A DNA stretch of 64,000 nucleotides. It comes from CAVVZJ01 sp963752755. Its GTDB lineage: Bacteria > Planctomycetota > Planctomycetia > Isosphaerales > Isosphaeraceae. Under the pieces are notes generated by a model, which saw nothing but the letters and a program-made list of their open reading frames with translations, made no database searches and had not been told where the DNA came from. A program made the translations under genes and the position numbers. The stretch covers positions 434,001-498,000 of the forward strand of contig CAVVZJ010000022.1 in assembly GCA_963752755.1 (NCBI GenBank), written 5' to 3'. This document shows, piece by piece, positions 8,986 to 19,696 of the stretch. The stretch's first letter is position 1. The number at the start of each line of letters is the position of its first letter.

Positions 8986-10035
8986 ATGCGCATTTTTCAA
9001 AATTGGCTGCTTTCCTGGTGTGTCTTCCTGGCGGCCTGGCTCGCCACCGGCCACCCGGTTCCGGCCGATGAGCCGACGACGCGACCCTTGAGGGCACCCA
9101 AGTTCGGAGTGACGCTGGCCCTGCCCGAGTCGTGGCCGGTCGTCGTCCGCGAGCGGGAGGACACGGTCTTCGCCGCCTTGATCCCCCGCGACGACCCCGA
9201 GCGGCCCGGCGTGGTCGCCTGCGAGCTGGCCCTGGCGCCCGAGAACCTCGACGAGTACCGGACCCGCATCGACGGCAATGCCCGCCGCGGCAACGGGCCG
9301 GGAAAGCTCGTGCGCAACGAGGTGGTCAAGACCCCCCAGGGCCCGCGTCTCGAAACCGTCTGGGAGTTCCGCCCGAAGCCCGACGAGCCCTGGATCGAGC
9401 GGAGCGTCCGCCTGATCGCCAATCGCCAAATGTACACATTCCTGATCAACGCCGACGAGAAGACCTACGCCCGCGCCGAGCCGCATTTTGACGCCTTGAT
9501 CGACTCCGCCGCCTTCCGCCCGCCCGATACCGGCTCCGAGCCTCTCGATGCCGCTCGCAATCGCTGGGCCCAGCGCGAGTTCAAGTTCGCCCTCAACCTG
9601 CCCGATGGCTGGAAGCCGGCCCTGGCGCCTGCGGAGGTCGCCCTCTTCTACGCCAACGGCCCGGCCCACGGTATCTGGTCCGACAACTGTCTGGTCATCG
9701 CCCGCCCTCACGACCCCAAGTCGCCCTCCCTCGACGACCTGGCCCGCACCCTTCCCGACCAACTCCGCGCCGTCGAACCGGGCTGCGAGGTGCTCCGCTG
9801 CGAGGTCGTGCCCCAGGGCGACGGCAAGGCGCTGGAAACCGTCGTGCGCACCCAGCGCGGACCGTTCTCGATGACGGTCGTTGAGCGACGCTTCCGCGGC
9901 CAGCGGTTTGATTACGAGGTCAAGTATACCCTCGAATCCAAGCGTCTCGATACCCTGCTCCCGACGATCCGCAAGTGCCTCGACAGCTTCGAGGAAATCC
10001 CCGGCGACGTTCCCGCCCTGGGCAAACCGGCCTGA
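8986..10035 (+). CDS. Secreted protein with two tandem PsbP/DUF1795-like halves
   Basis: A signal peptide (LLSWCVFLAAWLATGHPVPA) is followed by two similar halves. The first contains FGVTLALPESWPVVV and the second FKFALNLPDGWKPAL, each ending in a region about a fitted peak (YTFLINADEKTY; YEVKYTLESK). This pattern is typical of DUF1795/PsbP-like beta folds. The function is unknown. The ATG at 8986 has GGAG about nine bases upstream; the longer frame from 8671 is antisense to DUF502. Confidence 0.75.
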   Translation: MRIFQNWLLSWCVFLAAWLATGHPVPADEPTTRPLRAPKFGVTLALPESWPVVVREREDTVFAALIPRDDPERPGVVACELALAPENLDEYRTRIDGNARRGNGPGKLVRNEVVKTPQGPRLETVWEFRPKPDEPWIERSVRLIANRQMYTFLINADEKTYARAEPHFDALIDSAAFRPPDTGSEPLDAARNRWAQREFKFALNLPDGWKPALAPAEVALFYANGPAHGIWSDNCLVIARPHDPKSPSLDDLARTLPDQLRAVEPGCEVLRCEVVPQGDGKALETVVRTQRGPFSMTVVERRFRGQRFDYEVKYTLESKRLDTLLPTIRKCLDSFEEIPGDVPALGKPA

Positions 10036-10117
10036 TCGCGGCCGTTTGGCATCGCGATCGCACACCCGGAACCGCCGTGGCCCGATCGGGCCGGACGCGG
10101 CAACCGGGAGGTAACTC

Positions 10118-10999
10118 ATGTCCGACATGCCGACGCAAACCCTGGCTCTCTCCCAGGTCGAGACCAGCCCGGAGTATGCCACGGGCGCCTTGACCTTCAT
10201 CGGCAACGCCACGGTCCTGCTCCGCTATGGCGGCTTCACCGTGATGACCGACCCCAACTTCCTCCACAAGGGCGACCACGTCCATCTCGGCTACGGCCTG
10301 ACGGCCGAGCGTCTCAAGGATCCGGCGATGGAACTGGACGAGTTGCCCGAGATCGACCTCGTCGTGCTCTCGCACCTGCAAGGCGATCACTTCGACCCGC
10401 TCGTCGAGGAGCGGCTTGACCGCGACCTGCCGATCATCACCACGCCGGACGCCGCCCGCCGCCTTGCCGACAAGGGCTTCCTCGCCACGCGAAGCGTCAA
10501 GACCTGGGAAACCGTTGACGTGACCAAGGGGCCGGCCCACCTCAAGATCACGGCCACCCCGGCCCGCCACGGCCCGCCCGTGGTCGCCTCCCTGCTGCCG
10601 GAGACGATGGGCAGCGTGCTGGAGTTCCCCACCACCGACGGCCGCACGGCGTTTCGCCTTTACATCAGCGGCGACACCCTCGTCTTCAACCGCCTCCACG
10701 AGATTCCTCGCCATTTCCCCGACCTCGACCTCGGCCTCTTTCACCTCGGCGCCACCACGATCCTCGGCCTCGTCATGGTCACGATGGACGCCCGCCAGGG
10801 GGTCGAGGCGATCCGGATCGTCAACCCGCGCGAGGCGATCCCGATCCACATGGATGATTACGATTTGTTCAAGTTTTCCCTTGAAGACTTTCGCCGCGCC
10901 GTGGCCGCCGCCGGTCTGGAAGACCGGGTCCACTACCTCGATCGGGGCGAGACTTACACGTTCGCCGTCCCCGAGTCGCGCTGGCAAGGACCGATGTGA
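10118..10999 (+). CDS. MBL-fold metallo-hydrolase, UlaG/NAPE-PLD-like
   Basis: The 293-residue protein carries the metallo-beta-lactamase fold elements: FIGNATVLLRYGGFTVMTDP at the start, SHLQGDHFDP, a later ARHGPP, SGDT and IPIHMDDYD. These place two metals in a hydrolase of the UlaG-like group. The first motif is HxQxDH rather than HxHxDH: the second metal-binding His is Gln (CAA) at about residue 90. Activity could therefore be altered, or this may be a base error (CAC to CAA). No signal peptide is seen. An 82-base gap separates it from the gene before. Confidence 0.85.
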   Translation: MSDMPTQTLALSQVETSPEYATGALTFIGNATVLLRYGGFTVMTDPNFLHKGDHVHLGYGLTAERLKDPAMELDELPEIDLVVLSHLQGDHFDPLVEERLDRDLPIITTPDAARRLADKGFLATRSVKTWETVDVTKGPAHLKITATPARHGPPVVASLLPETMGSVLEFPTTDGRTAFRLYISGDTLVFNRLHEIPRHFPDLDLGLFHLGATTILGLVMVTMDARQGVEAIRIVNPREAIPIHMDDYDLFKFSLEDFRRAVAAAGLEDRVHYLDRGETYTFAVPESRWQGPM

Positions 11000-11093
11000 C
11001 ACCGTGGCCTTGATTCCGCCGATTCTTGTCGTAACTTGTCCCACAGGCCGGCACGTTGACCGGTCGATTCGCCCGCAACTCCGGAGAACCACC

Positions 11094-11537
11094 ATGAACT
11101 TGCATGCGTTTCTGCTTCCGACGGCTTCCCTGTTGATCGCCCTCCTCCCCACCGCCGCCCCTGCCGACGAGAAGGCGGAGTTGAAGAAGCTCGAAGGCAC
11201 CTGGAAGGTGGTCAAGATCGTCAACGACGGCCAAGAAGGCGACACCGAGCAGCTCAAAGACCAGCGCATCATCATCAGCGGAAACAAGTACACCCTCAAG
11301 CACCCTGAGCACTCTTCCAAGGGAGAACTGGAACTCGATCCCGATCAGAACCCCGCTCACATGGACGCCTCCTACGCCACCGACAGCGGCGAGACCGGGC
11401 GCGTCGAGTGCATCTACAAGATCGAGGGCGACAAGCTCTCCATCTGCTGGAACCAGGACAGCCGCCCTTCCTCCTTCCAGGCTGAAGCCGGATCCGGAAA
11501 CCGCCTGATGGTCTTCGAACGCGAGAAGTCGCAATGA
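11094..11537 (+). CDS. TIGR03067 domain secreted protein
   Basis: The 147-residue product has a signal peptide ending PTAAPADE, then ELKKLEGTWKVVKIVNDG, the opening of the TIGR03067 domain, and ends RLMVFEREK. The domain is a lipocalin-like small barrel common in planctomycetes, often in many copies, with no known role. The ATG at 11094 has GGAG seven bases upstream. Confidence 0.88.
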   Translation: MNLHAFLLPTASLLIALLPTAAPADEKAELKKLEGTWKVVKIVNDGQEGDTEQLKDQRIIISGNKYTLKHPEHSSKGELELDPDQNPAHMDASYATDSGETGRVECIYKIEGDKLSICWNQDSRPSSFQAEAGSGNRLMVFEREKSQ

Positions 11538-11556
11538 ATGAAATTTTAAAACTATT

Positions 11557-11578
11557 TCTTCAATTGATGAATTGAAGA
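11557..11578. terminator. AT-rich 9-bp hairpin after the TIGR03067 gene
   Basis: TCTTCAATT (11557-11565) pairs with AATTGAAGA (11570-11578) around GATG. It sits 20 bases after the stop at 11537. A second, GC-rich hairpin (arms 11610-11618 and 11629-11637) follows. Neither is followed by a good T-run, so termination is inferred. Confidence 0.4.
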
Positions 11579-11698
11579 ACATTTCGAGGGACGCAAGCTC
11601 CGCGAGCCGCCTCCGGTCTGCCACGAGCGACCGGAGGTGGTTATAATCGTGCCCGCCAGGAGCAGTGACAGAGCCGCCCTGAGGAGCGCCAGCGGAGC

Positions 11699-14335
11699 AT
11701 GGAGCCTTCACGACGACGGAACGTCGGGCCGGATCGCGGGACGATCTGCGAACCGAACGACCCGGTCCGAGAGATCGCGGGCCTGAATGACGGCCCGGTC
11801 CGCGACTGGTTCGCCAACGCTTTTCCGGGCGGACCGACCCCGGCGCAGGCCCTGGCCTGGCCCGCGATCGCAGCCGGAGAACACCTCCTGCTCACCTCGG
11901 CGACCGGCACGGGCAAGACCCTGGCCGCCTTCCTCGCCCTGCTCGACCGCCTGCACCGCGAGCACGCCGAGGGCCGCCTGAACCCCGGCCTGCGCTGCGT
12001 GTACGTCTCGCCCTTACGAAGCCTCGGCTACGACATCGAAACCAACTTGCGCCAGCCTCTGGAGGCGGTCCGGTCGTCGCTCGGCCTCCCGCAGAGCCCG
12101 GTCTCGATCGCCGTCCGGACCGGCGACACCCCGGCCCGTGAGCGCCGACGCTTGCGGCAAGAACCGCCGCACCTGCTCCTCACCACGCCCGAAAGTCTGG
12201 CCCTGCTGCTCTCGCAGCCGGGCTGGGAATCCGATCTGGGAGACGGTCGATCATATCATTGTTGATGAGATTCACGCCCTTGTCCCCACGAAGCGCGGCG
12301 CCGACCTGACGGTCTCCCTGGAACGCCTGGCGGCCGGCGCCGGTGGCGATCCGGTCCGGATCGGTCTTTCCGCCACCTGTCGGCCGGCGGAGCGTGTGGC
12401 ACGCTTCCTCGTCGGGCCGGAGCGGGTTTGCCGGATTGTCGAGGCGCCCCGACCCGAGGCTGACGGGCGGCTCGTCCTGGAAGTCGAGTCGCTCCTGGGT
12501 CGCGACGAGGGCCCGCACCGGGAGCTGTCGTATCGTCGTCTGCTCAAGCGGCTTCGTGAAGAGATCGAGCGCCGTCGCACGACGATCGTCTTCGCCAACA
12601 CGCGGGCCTTCGCGGAGAAGATCACCCACGACCTGCGTCGGACGGTGGCCGACGGCGAGGCCGCGGTCGCGGCGCATCACTCGGCGCTCGACGCCGGTCG
12701 GCGACGTGCCGTCGAGTCGGCCTTGAAGTCGGGGGCCTTGCGGGCGGTCGTCACGAGCACGAGCCTGGAGCTGGGCGTGGACGTCGGTGCGATCGACGTG
12801 GCCGTGCTCGTCGGCCTGCCGGGTGGTGCCGGCCGCTGCCTCCAGAGAGTCGGCCGGAGCGGCCACCGACGCGGCGCCGTCCGCCGCGGCCTGATCCTCG
12901 CCGCCACGCTCGCCGAGCTGGCCGGAGCCGCCATCACCGCGAAGGCCGCCCGTGAGGAACGCATCGAGCCGGTCGATCCTATCAAAAACCCCCTGGACGT
13001 TCTCTCCCAGCAGCTCGTCGGACTCGCCTGCGCGGGCGAAGGCGACGTGGAAGCCATCTTCAAACTTGTCCGCAGATCGGCATCCTTTGAAAATCTCTCG
13101 CGTGCGGACTTCGATGCCTGTCTCTCGTTCCTCGCGGGCGAACTGTCGGCACCGGCGGGGGCTTTCGAGCCCGAGCCGGGTGCGGATCCGCAATTCACAT
13201 CGCCGCGGATCTGGAAGGCGCGGGGGGCCTTCGGCGTGCGGAGCCGCCGGGTGATGGGCTGGCTCTGGCGGAATGTCGGCACGATCCACTCCGAGGAGTC
13301 GGTCCGGGTCGTGGTCGAGGGTGTCGAGGTGGGCACGCTGGAAGCGGCGTATGCAGAGCGGCTCCAGCAGGGAGACCGGTTCCTGCTCGACGGCCGCGCC
13401 CTGGAGTTCCGCGGCCTGGAGGGGCACACGCTCCGGGCCGTGGTACGGGCGGGTGAGGCGGACCTGCCCCGCTGGACCAGCGACCGCCAGTCGCTCTCGG
13501 CCGATCTCGCCCGCGACCTCGCCGCCTTCCGCGACGAGGCCGCCCGACGCCTGGTCCTCGATGGCCCCGAGGCCTTGCGGGCCTGGCTCGTGGAGGCGTT
13601 CGACCTGGAGCCCGAAGACGCAGTATTTTATTGAAGAATTATTTAATTTTCAGACTCAAATCAGCGAGATTCCGTCCCGGACGGGCTTGCTGGTGGAGGA
13701 GTGGCCGCAGGAGAGACGGCTGGAACTACACGTTTCATGCCCCACTGGCCCGCTCGGCCTGCGAGGCCCTGGGGCGCGCCGTGGCGTCGCGGCTGGGGAG
13801 GCGGTTTGGACGTGACCTCGCGCTGGCCGTCGCTGACCTGGGCTGGTCCATCTACCTGCCGGGTGAGGGCCGCCTCGATGAGGCCGACCTGTCCGACTTG
13901 CTCGGCCCCGATCGGGCCTGGCCGAAGACGTTCTCGAAGGGCTGGACCGTGGGGAGCTGGTCGCGCGGCGGTTCCGCCACGTGGCGGCGACCGGCCTGAT
14001 GGTCCTCCGCAACCCCGAGGGGGGCCGAACGCGGGTGGGCGGCCTGCTCTGGGTGAGCCGGCGACTCTTCCCGCTCGTTCAGGCCGCTTGCCCGCAACAC
14101 CCCTTGCTCCGCGAGGCCCGCCGCGAGGTCCTCGAAGATTTGCTGGACACGCCCGCCGCCCTCGACTGGCTGGAGTCGCGGCCTGCCACGCGATCTCCGA
14201 AGGCTCGACGGCCCCTCGCCCTTCGCGGCTGCGTGGATCGAGCCCGGCACTGCTGAGCCGCTCCGGTTCGAGTCGCCCGCCGAGGCGCTCAAGCGGCTCC
14301 ATGCAAGGCTGATCGGCACGACGCTCACGAGATAG
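11699..14335 (+). CDS. Ligase-associated Lhr-type DEXH helicase (frameshifted)
   Basis: This is an ATP-driven DNA helicase of the large Lhr group (~878 codons), associated with DNA repair. Motif I is TSATGTGKT (near 11900), motif Ia VYVSPLRSLG, motif II DEIH (near 12270), motif III SATCRP, motif V TSTSLELGVDVG and motif VI QRVGRSGHR (near 12850). The C-terminal Lhr core runs on past the stop at 13634 as IEELFNFQTQISEIP, then YTFHAPLARSACEALG, GLMVLRNPEGGRTRVGG and a final AAWIEPGTAEPLRF ending at 14335. Shifts lie near 12240, 13630, 13720, 13940 and 14210. The family ends and order are intact, so base errors are more likely than decay. A PdeM-like gene follows, the normal partner. Confidence 0.85.
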
Positions 14336-14384
14336 AATAATCTTTTGCTTTAGAAATTTTCAATTAATTTCTTTTAAATTGAAA
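14336..14384. other. AT-rich spacer with an 8-bp hairpin
   Basis: This spacer is far poorer in GC than its surroundings. TTTCAATT (14358-14365) pairs with AATTGAAA (14377-14384). It resembles the AT-rich hairpin at 11557-11578 on the other side of the helicase gene. Confidence 0.5.
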
Positions 14385-15075
14385 CATGATTCTGGTCTTT
14401 GTTCTCTGCCATCGACCGAGCCGGACGGCTGGCACCTCGCGCCCGAGGGCGCGGCTGTGCATCTCGGGGAGAAGACGGCGGTCATCGCCGATCTCCACCT
14501 GGGCTACGAGTGGTCGCGGGGGTCGAAGGGTGACATGGTGCCGCCGCACTCGCTGGTCGAGACCCTGGCGAAGCTGGAACGCATTGCTGTCCAGGGTCGC
14601 CATCGCGCGATTGATCGTGGCGGGTGACCTGACCGAGTCGCTCGACGCCTTGCCCGAGGACGGCGCGGGACGTCCGGCGGCTGGAGTCGTGGCTGGCGGG
14701 TCGGGGTGTGGATTGGTCTGCCCTGCCGGGCAATCATGACCGGTCGGGTTGGGGCCATCGACAATCGACGTGGGCGGCTGGGAGGTCGGGCATGGACACC
14801 AGCCGATCGGGGGAAGGCGGGTCGTGATCGGGCCACTTCCACCCGGTCCTGAGGGCGGGCGGGCCAGGCCCGGCCTTGCTTTCTCGTGGGGCCGACGATG
14901 ATCGTCTTGCCGGCCTTCAGCGAAAATGCGGCGGGCGTCGCGGCTGTGATGCTCGACTGGCCCGGCGATCGTCGAGCCGAGGGGCTGCGTTGCCTGGCCG
15001 AAGCGGACGGCGACTGGCTCGACTTCGGCCCGCTCGACGACCTGCGGATCCGGCTGGCGGCGGTTCCGGCGCTGA
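14379..15075 (+). CDS. pdeM: PdeM-like ligase-associated metallophosphoesterase (multiple frameshifts)
   Basis: Calcineurin-like phosphoesterases bind two metals; PdeM-type proteins sit with Lhr helicase, ligase and exonuclease in a DNA damage set. The four metal motifs appear in order but in different frames: DLHLGYEW (near 14490), VAGDLTE (near 14620), LPGNHDRSG (near 14727) and HFHPVLR (near 14838), then FSENAAG and LDFGPLDDL near the end. Several shifts occur from 14580 to 14840. The start is uncertain (TTG at 14379 fits the frame of the first motif); the end at 15075 is the first stop after the family's usual last motif. No ligase or exonuclease gene is in the window. Confidence 0.65.
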
Positions 15076-15201
15076 GCGGCCGACCCGGATCCGGGAGGCG
15101 GGTTGCACGTTTGCAGATCGTCAACTATATTAATTTCGGTAGAGTGCCGGAACTCCGGCGCCAGCCACCCTTCGATCCCCATTCACAACGAGCTGACATC
15201 C

Positions 15202-17782
15202 ATGACGCGACGGATGCGAAGGCGACGGCCCTCACGTCGAGGGTCTGGAGCCGCGTCTCTGCATGGCGGGACCGACCCCGTACGCGGGCACCCCGTTTGC
15301 CCTGCCGACCGATGGCGCCTGGCGGCAAACGCCGTTCCTGGGCTCGCCGATCTTCGCCGACCTTGATGGCAACGGCACCCAGGAACTGATCACGCCGGCC
15401 GCCGGCGGCCGTTTGCTCGCCTACACCGCGGACCCGAAGACGGGCGCCATCCGGCTCTTCCAGTCGTATAACACCGGCTCCCAGGCCAACTTCAAGTCCA
15501 CGCCCGCCGTGATCGACACGCCCACCGGGAAGATCATCGTGGCGGCCCTCGGTCGTGACGAGAGCAATCCGAATTCGTTGGAAGATGGCCGGGTCTTCGC
15601 GTTCAACGCCTTGACCGGGGCCATCCTGCCCGGCTGGCCCCAGAACACCGACCGACCGCCGCCCGATGCCCAGCGTAGCTCGGGCGTCACCGGCGCGATC
15701 GCCACCGGCGACCTCAACGGCGACGGCATCCCCGAGATCGTCGTCACCTCGTTCAGCACGATGGTCACCGCCTTCAAGCTCGACGGCACCAAGCTCTGGC
15801 AGTTCGCCAACGACGAGACGGTCGAGCCGGGCGCCGTGATCGCCGATCTGAACCGCGACGGCAAGAACGAGGTCATCTACACCAGCGGGATCAGCCCCAG
15901 CCCGTATTACCCGGCCGGCGGTATGATCACGATCCTCAACGGCAACAACGGCTCGATCCAGCGGCGGATCTTCACCGGCGAGGTCTTCTTCGGCGCGCCG
16001 GTGGTGGCCGACCTCAACGGCGACGGCAAGCTCGAAATCATCGCGGCGACCGGCCCGCACTTCAACACCGTCGCCCCCGACCCGGCCAGCCAGGCCGCCG
16101 CCCGCGCCGCGGGCAATCGGGTCTATGCGTTCGATTACCTCGGCCAACCCCGTTCCCGGCTGGCCCTACCACACGACCACCAACGACACGCTCGACCGCC
16201 AGACCTGGAAGGAGCCGGTGGCGGCCGACCTCTTCAACGACGGCCGGATCGAGATCCTCGACGTGGACCGCTCCGGACGCCTGCACGTCATCGGTCCCGA
16301 CGGCAAGGCCGTGCCCGGCTTCGAGGGCGGCATCGTCATCAACCCGCAGGTTCAGGGGATGGCCGGCAACGACGCGTTCACCTCGCCGATCGTCGCGGAC
16401 GTCAACGGCGACGGGCGGCAGGACATCATCGTCGCCCATGCCTTCATGATCAAGGCTTACGACTCGTCCGGCAACGTGCTGTTCTCGACCTACACGCCGG
16501 TGCCGCCGGGGACAGGCGTCCCCGAGGGGATCGGCAACGCGGGCGCCGTCGGACAGTTCGACGGCAAGCCCGGGCTGGAGCTGGCCTTCGTCTCGCAACA
16601 GCTCGATCGCGCCCGGCCCGCCAAGGTCGGTGTCGATCTACCACCTGCCGGTCAGCCCCGTCGATCCCGCCTGGCCGATGCTTCGCAAGAACGCCAGCAA
16701 CCAGGCGATCGCGTTCAACAAGAACTTTCTGCTTGGCTACATCGCGAATTCCTATCGCGGCTTGCTCGGCCGCTCGCCGACGTTCGCCGAGTCGGTCTCC
16801 GGCTACAAGCTGCTGAACTCGGGGCGGGTCGATCTCTACGGGTTCGCGCTGGGCCTGACCACCAGCCCGGAGGGCAAGGGCGGTGGTCGGGCCTGCTCCC
16901 GGGTCGGAGTCGGCCATCGCGAGCGGCTGGCGCCGGTGTACCAGGCGATCACCGGCTCCAGACCAGATCCCGGCCGACTCGCTGGCGGCCATCGCGTTCG
17001 ACACGCACCGCGGCCGGACGGCCGACCTGATCGCGGCCCAGGTCGTCTCCAGCGGCGGCAACTATGCCTCGACGCAACTGCTCGGCGGCTGGATTCGCTC
17101 GCTCTACCGCGACATCCTCGGCCGCAACGCCGGTCCGGACGAGGTCGCCGCCTGGTTCCGCGTGCTGGACAGCAACGCCGTCACCCCCGACCAGATGGTC
17201 TATTACCTGCTCAATACCCCCGAGGCCCGGATCTACTACATCCGCGGCGAGGTCCAGAAGCTTCTCGGCCGCGACCTGACGAACGCCGACGTGAATAGTT
17301 ACCTCTTCTACCAGCGACGCGAGGACGTGGTCGTTGCGATCGTCACCAGCGGGGAATACCTCCAGCACAACGGCGGCACGGTCGACGGCCTCGTTCGCGC
17401 CATCTACCGCGACGTCGCGAAGCTCGACCCGGCTCCGGCGAGCGACGTGTCGTTCTGGGACAACCAGATCCAGCGCGGTCGATCGAGCGCGTCCGACCTG
17501 GCGGTCGCGCTGGTCAACGGCTCGACGTACCGCGACGACTTCGTCGTGAACGCGCTTTTCCGCTACATGCCCGATCTGACCCGCGGTGTGCTCCGGCTGC
17601 CGCTCGGGATTACCGGCCCGCCGATCAACCCGAATCCGTCGCTGGTGAGCTATTATGACTACCTGCTGAACGCCGGGGCGAGGCAGGAGGACGTGCTGGC
17701 GAGCATGCTGTTGTCGTACCAGTACATCCTCAGTTCCTCGTACGACCAGGGCCGTTACATCGGCCCGGGCGTCCGGCTCTGA
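15202..17782 (+). CDS. Secreted FG-GAP/VCBS-repeat protein with LEPR N-terminus and DUF4214 domains (frameshifted)
   Basis: The product (~860 codons) opens MTRRMRRRRPSR and, after a one-base shift near 15235, VEGLEPRLCMAG, the LEPR motif found at the N-terminus of many large planctomycete surface proteins. Four or more FG-GAP repeats follow, each with a calcium-type loop such as ADLDGNGTQE, GDLNGDGIPE, ADLNRDGKNE and ADVNGDGRQD, as in beta-propellers. The C-terminal third carries DUF4214-type helical repeats (IRSLYRDILGRNAGPDEVAAW, AIYRDVAKLDPAPASDVSFW). Further shifts lie near 16140, 16620 and 16890-16970. It is probably an exported adhesion or matrix protein. A hairpin at 17797-17822 may end transcription. 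Confidence 0.8.
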
Positions 17783-17796
17783 CCAACGCCGATCGG

Positions 17797-17822
17797 CCGC
17801 GGGGCGTAGGCCCGCCCCGCGG
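17797..17822. terminator. Hairpin between convergent genes
   Basis: CCGCGGGGCG (17797-17806) pairs exactly with CGCCCCGCGG (17813-17822) around six bases. It lies between the stop of the FG-GAP gene and the stop of the lipoprotein gene, so it could serve both. The T-run is weak on both strands. Confidence 0.45.
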
Positions 17823-17869
17823 TCGATTGGACGATCAAGATTGAGGAGGGGGGGAGAGAGTCGGGCGGG

Positions 17870-18361
17870 TCAGTCCGTCAGCGGGAAGTCGATGGTGTTC
17901 GTCTTGGGCTCGACCTTGGCGGTCAAGCCGGACGAAGAACTCAGCTCGTACTTCTTGGGGATCTTGCGGACGGCCTTCTGCTCGGCCTTGTAAATGTCGT
18001 CCTGCCGGCCCGCGCCACCGGCGCGGTTGGCCTCGACATTGGAGAGATCGACGACCTTGCTGATGATCGCAATTTTGTAGTCACCTGCCAGGGCGCCATC
18101 GGGCCCCTCGCCGGAGGTCGAGAGCTGGTAATATCCGTCCTTGATGGTGCCCGAGGCCACGCGACCCTTGTTGAAGTCGCTCGGCTCAAAGACGATCGTG
18201 CCCGACTCGACCGGCTCACCCTTGTAGGTCACGGTACCGCTGACCGGGTGGCGCTGGGGGAGACCGGAATCATCGCCTCCGCAGCCTGCCACGATCAAGA
18301 CCCCCGAGGCCACGAGAACGGCCAGTCCAGACTGGGCAAGCCTCATGGTAAGCGGTTTCAT
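17870..18361 (-). CDS. Lipoprotein with transthyretin/carboxypeptidase-regulatory-like domain
   Basis: The 163-residue protein has a signal with lipobox LIVAGCGG, so it should be lipidated at Cys and kept in the membrane. The domain starts HPVSGTVTYKGEPVESGTIVFEP, the usual small beta fold of planctomycete 'carboxypeptidase regulatory-like' lipoproteins, and continues SGTIKDGYYQL and GDYKIAI. The role is unknown. The ATG at 18361 has GGAG nine bases upstream. It lies 99 bases downstream of a DUF1559 gene on the same strand; this pairing is common in the phylum and they may be cotranscribed. Confidence 0.85.
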   Translation of the reverse strand: MKPLTMRLAQSGLAVLVASGVLIVAGCGGDDSGLPQRHPVSGTVTYKGEPVESGTIVFEPSDFNKGRVASGTIKDGYYQLSTSGEGPDGALAGDYKIAIISKVVDLSNVEANRAGGAGRQDDIYKAEQKAVRKIPKKYELSSSSGLTAKVEPKTNTIDFPLTD

Positions 18362-18460
18362 TCTTGGATTCTCCACAGGATTGAATCACGCGGGCGCCCC
18401 GAGCGACCAGTCGGCCGGGGCGCCCGCGAGTGGGGGCGCAAAAGCGTGGTGGAAGGTCGA

Positions 18461-19585
18461 TCACTGATAGGAGTCGGAGCTGACCACCTCGCCGCCGTTC
18501 TTGCTGCCGATGGCGGCGTAGGAGTACCGGTTGATGCTCTGCTTGAGGAACTTCACCGAGCCATCGCCGAAGAGCATGTTGGCGCCGCCAGGGTGCCAGC
18601 TCACGAAGCCCTTGGCGGCAGCCGAGTAGCGGCAGCCGAGCGGGGCGCTGCTGCTCTGCCAGGCGCCGTTGCAGTTGGCGGCGCTGGAGGGGTAGCTGTT
18701 GGAGTTCCAGCCCAGGGGCACGGTGACGCCCGCGGTCGCGCCGTTGCCGTGGTAGAAGTTGCTATCGGCGGCGCGGTCAGGGAGCATCTCGCCAACCATG
18801 ATGGTGTTGCTGGTGCCGTCGGTGATGTCGGCCATGCGAGTGTACTGGAGGGTCCGGTAGTCAAAGAAGCCGCGGAGCCGACCGCCGCCGCGAGCGAAGG
18901 TGCAGCTAAAGTCGGTGCCCCAGAAGCCATCCCAGCCGATGCGCCACTGGCCAGCGGCGAGGGCGGGCGAGGGGCAGCCGTAGGTCTCCCAGGGCAGGCC
19001 ACCGTTGAGCGGGCCGCCGCAGTAGTTGTCGCCGAAGCTGCCGGCGTAGTTGGCGACGGGCACGACAGTGGCGGGCTGGCCGGTGGACGGGTTGATCGGC
19101 GGGCTACCGGCGGGATACTGGCCGTCCGGGCCGGTAGCTGGTCGCTTGCCTCCCATGTTGTTCGGGTCGGATGGGCAGAGCCACGTGTTGTTGACGGTCA
19201 TCCAGGCTGTGTACATTTGACCGGGACTGGCACCAGCGGCCCAGGTGGGCACGTTGAAGTTGATGGCGTTGTAGGTGGTCGTGCCCTCCATCTGCGGCAG
19301 GATCATGGCACGCCAGCTCAGGTACGTGGAGGTGGCTCCCCACGGATTGCCGTTCTGCGTCATGCCGCCAGGCGGGAACGCCCCGACCTGATCGTGGTAG
19401 TTGTGCAGGGCAATGCCGATCTGCTTGAGGTTGTTGGTGCACTGGGCTCGACGCGCCGCCTCGCGCGCCGCTTGCACCGCCGGCAGCAGCAATGCGATCA
19501 AGACGCCGATGATCGCGATGACCACCAGCAGCTCGATCAGGGTGAATCCGCTTCGCATTCGCCAACCAAGTTGTCGTGACCTCAT
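18461..19585 (-). CDS. DUF1559 protein with type IV pilin-like N-terminus
   Basis: The 374-residue protein begins with a short leader and the prepilin motif GFTLIELLVVIAIIGVLIALL, cut before Phe by a prepilin peptidase. The DUF1559 domain follows (AVQAAREAARRAQCTNNLKQ; LHNYHDQVGAFPPGG) and the end has the usual H-x-GGANMLFGDGSVKFL. Such proteins are greatly expanded in planctomycetes and are thought to form or decorate secretion-type pseudopili; the exact role is unknown. The ATG at 19585 gives the correct short leader; an upstream start at 19627 would bury it. A long leader with a hairpin lies upstream. Confidence 0.93.
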   Translation of the reverse strand: MRSRQLGWRMRSGFTLIELLVVIAIIGVLIALLLPAVQAAREAARRAQCTNNLKQIGIALHNYHDQVGAFPPGGMTQNGNPWGATSTYLSWRAMILPQMEGTTTYNAINFNVPTWAAGASPGQMYTAWMTVNNTWLCPSDPNNMGGKRPATGPDGQYPAGSPPINPSTGQPATVVPVANYAGSFGDNYCGGPLNGGLPWETYGCPSPALAAGQWRIGWDGFWGTDFSCTFARGGGRLRGFFDYRTLQYTRMADITDGTSNTIMVGEMLPDRAADSNFYHGNGATAGVTVPLGWNSNSYPSSAANCNGAWQSSSAPLGCRYSAAAKGFVSWHPGGANMLFGDGSVKFLKQSINRYSYAAIGSKNGGEVVSSDSYQ

Positions 19586-19696
19586 CGACTCGGTCCCCCA
19601 GAGAAATGAAAACGTGCGGACCTGCACGCAAGAGAATTCCAGGCCGACGAGAACGGATGGACGTCTGCCTGGATGCGTGCTTGCGAAAGCATCTCC

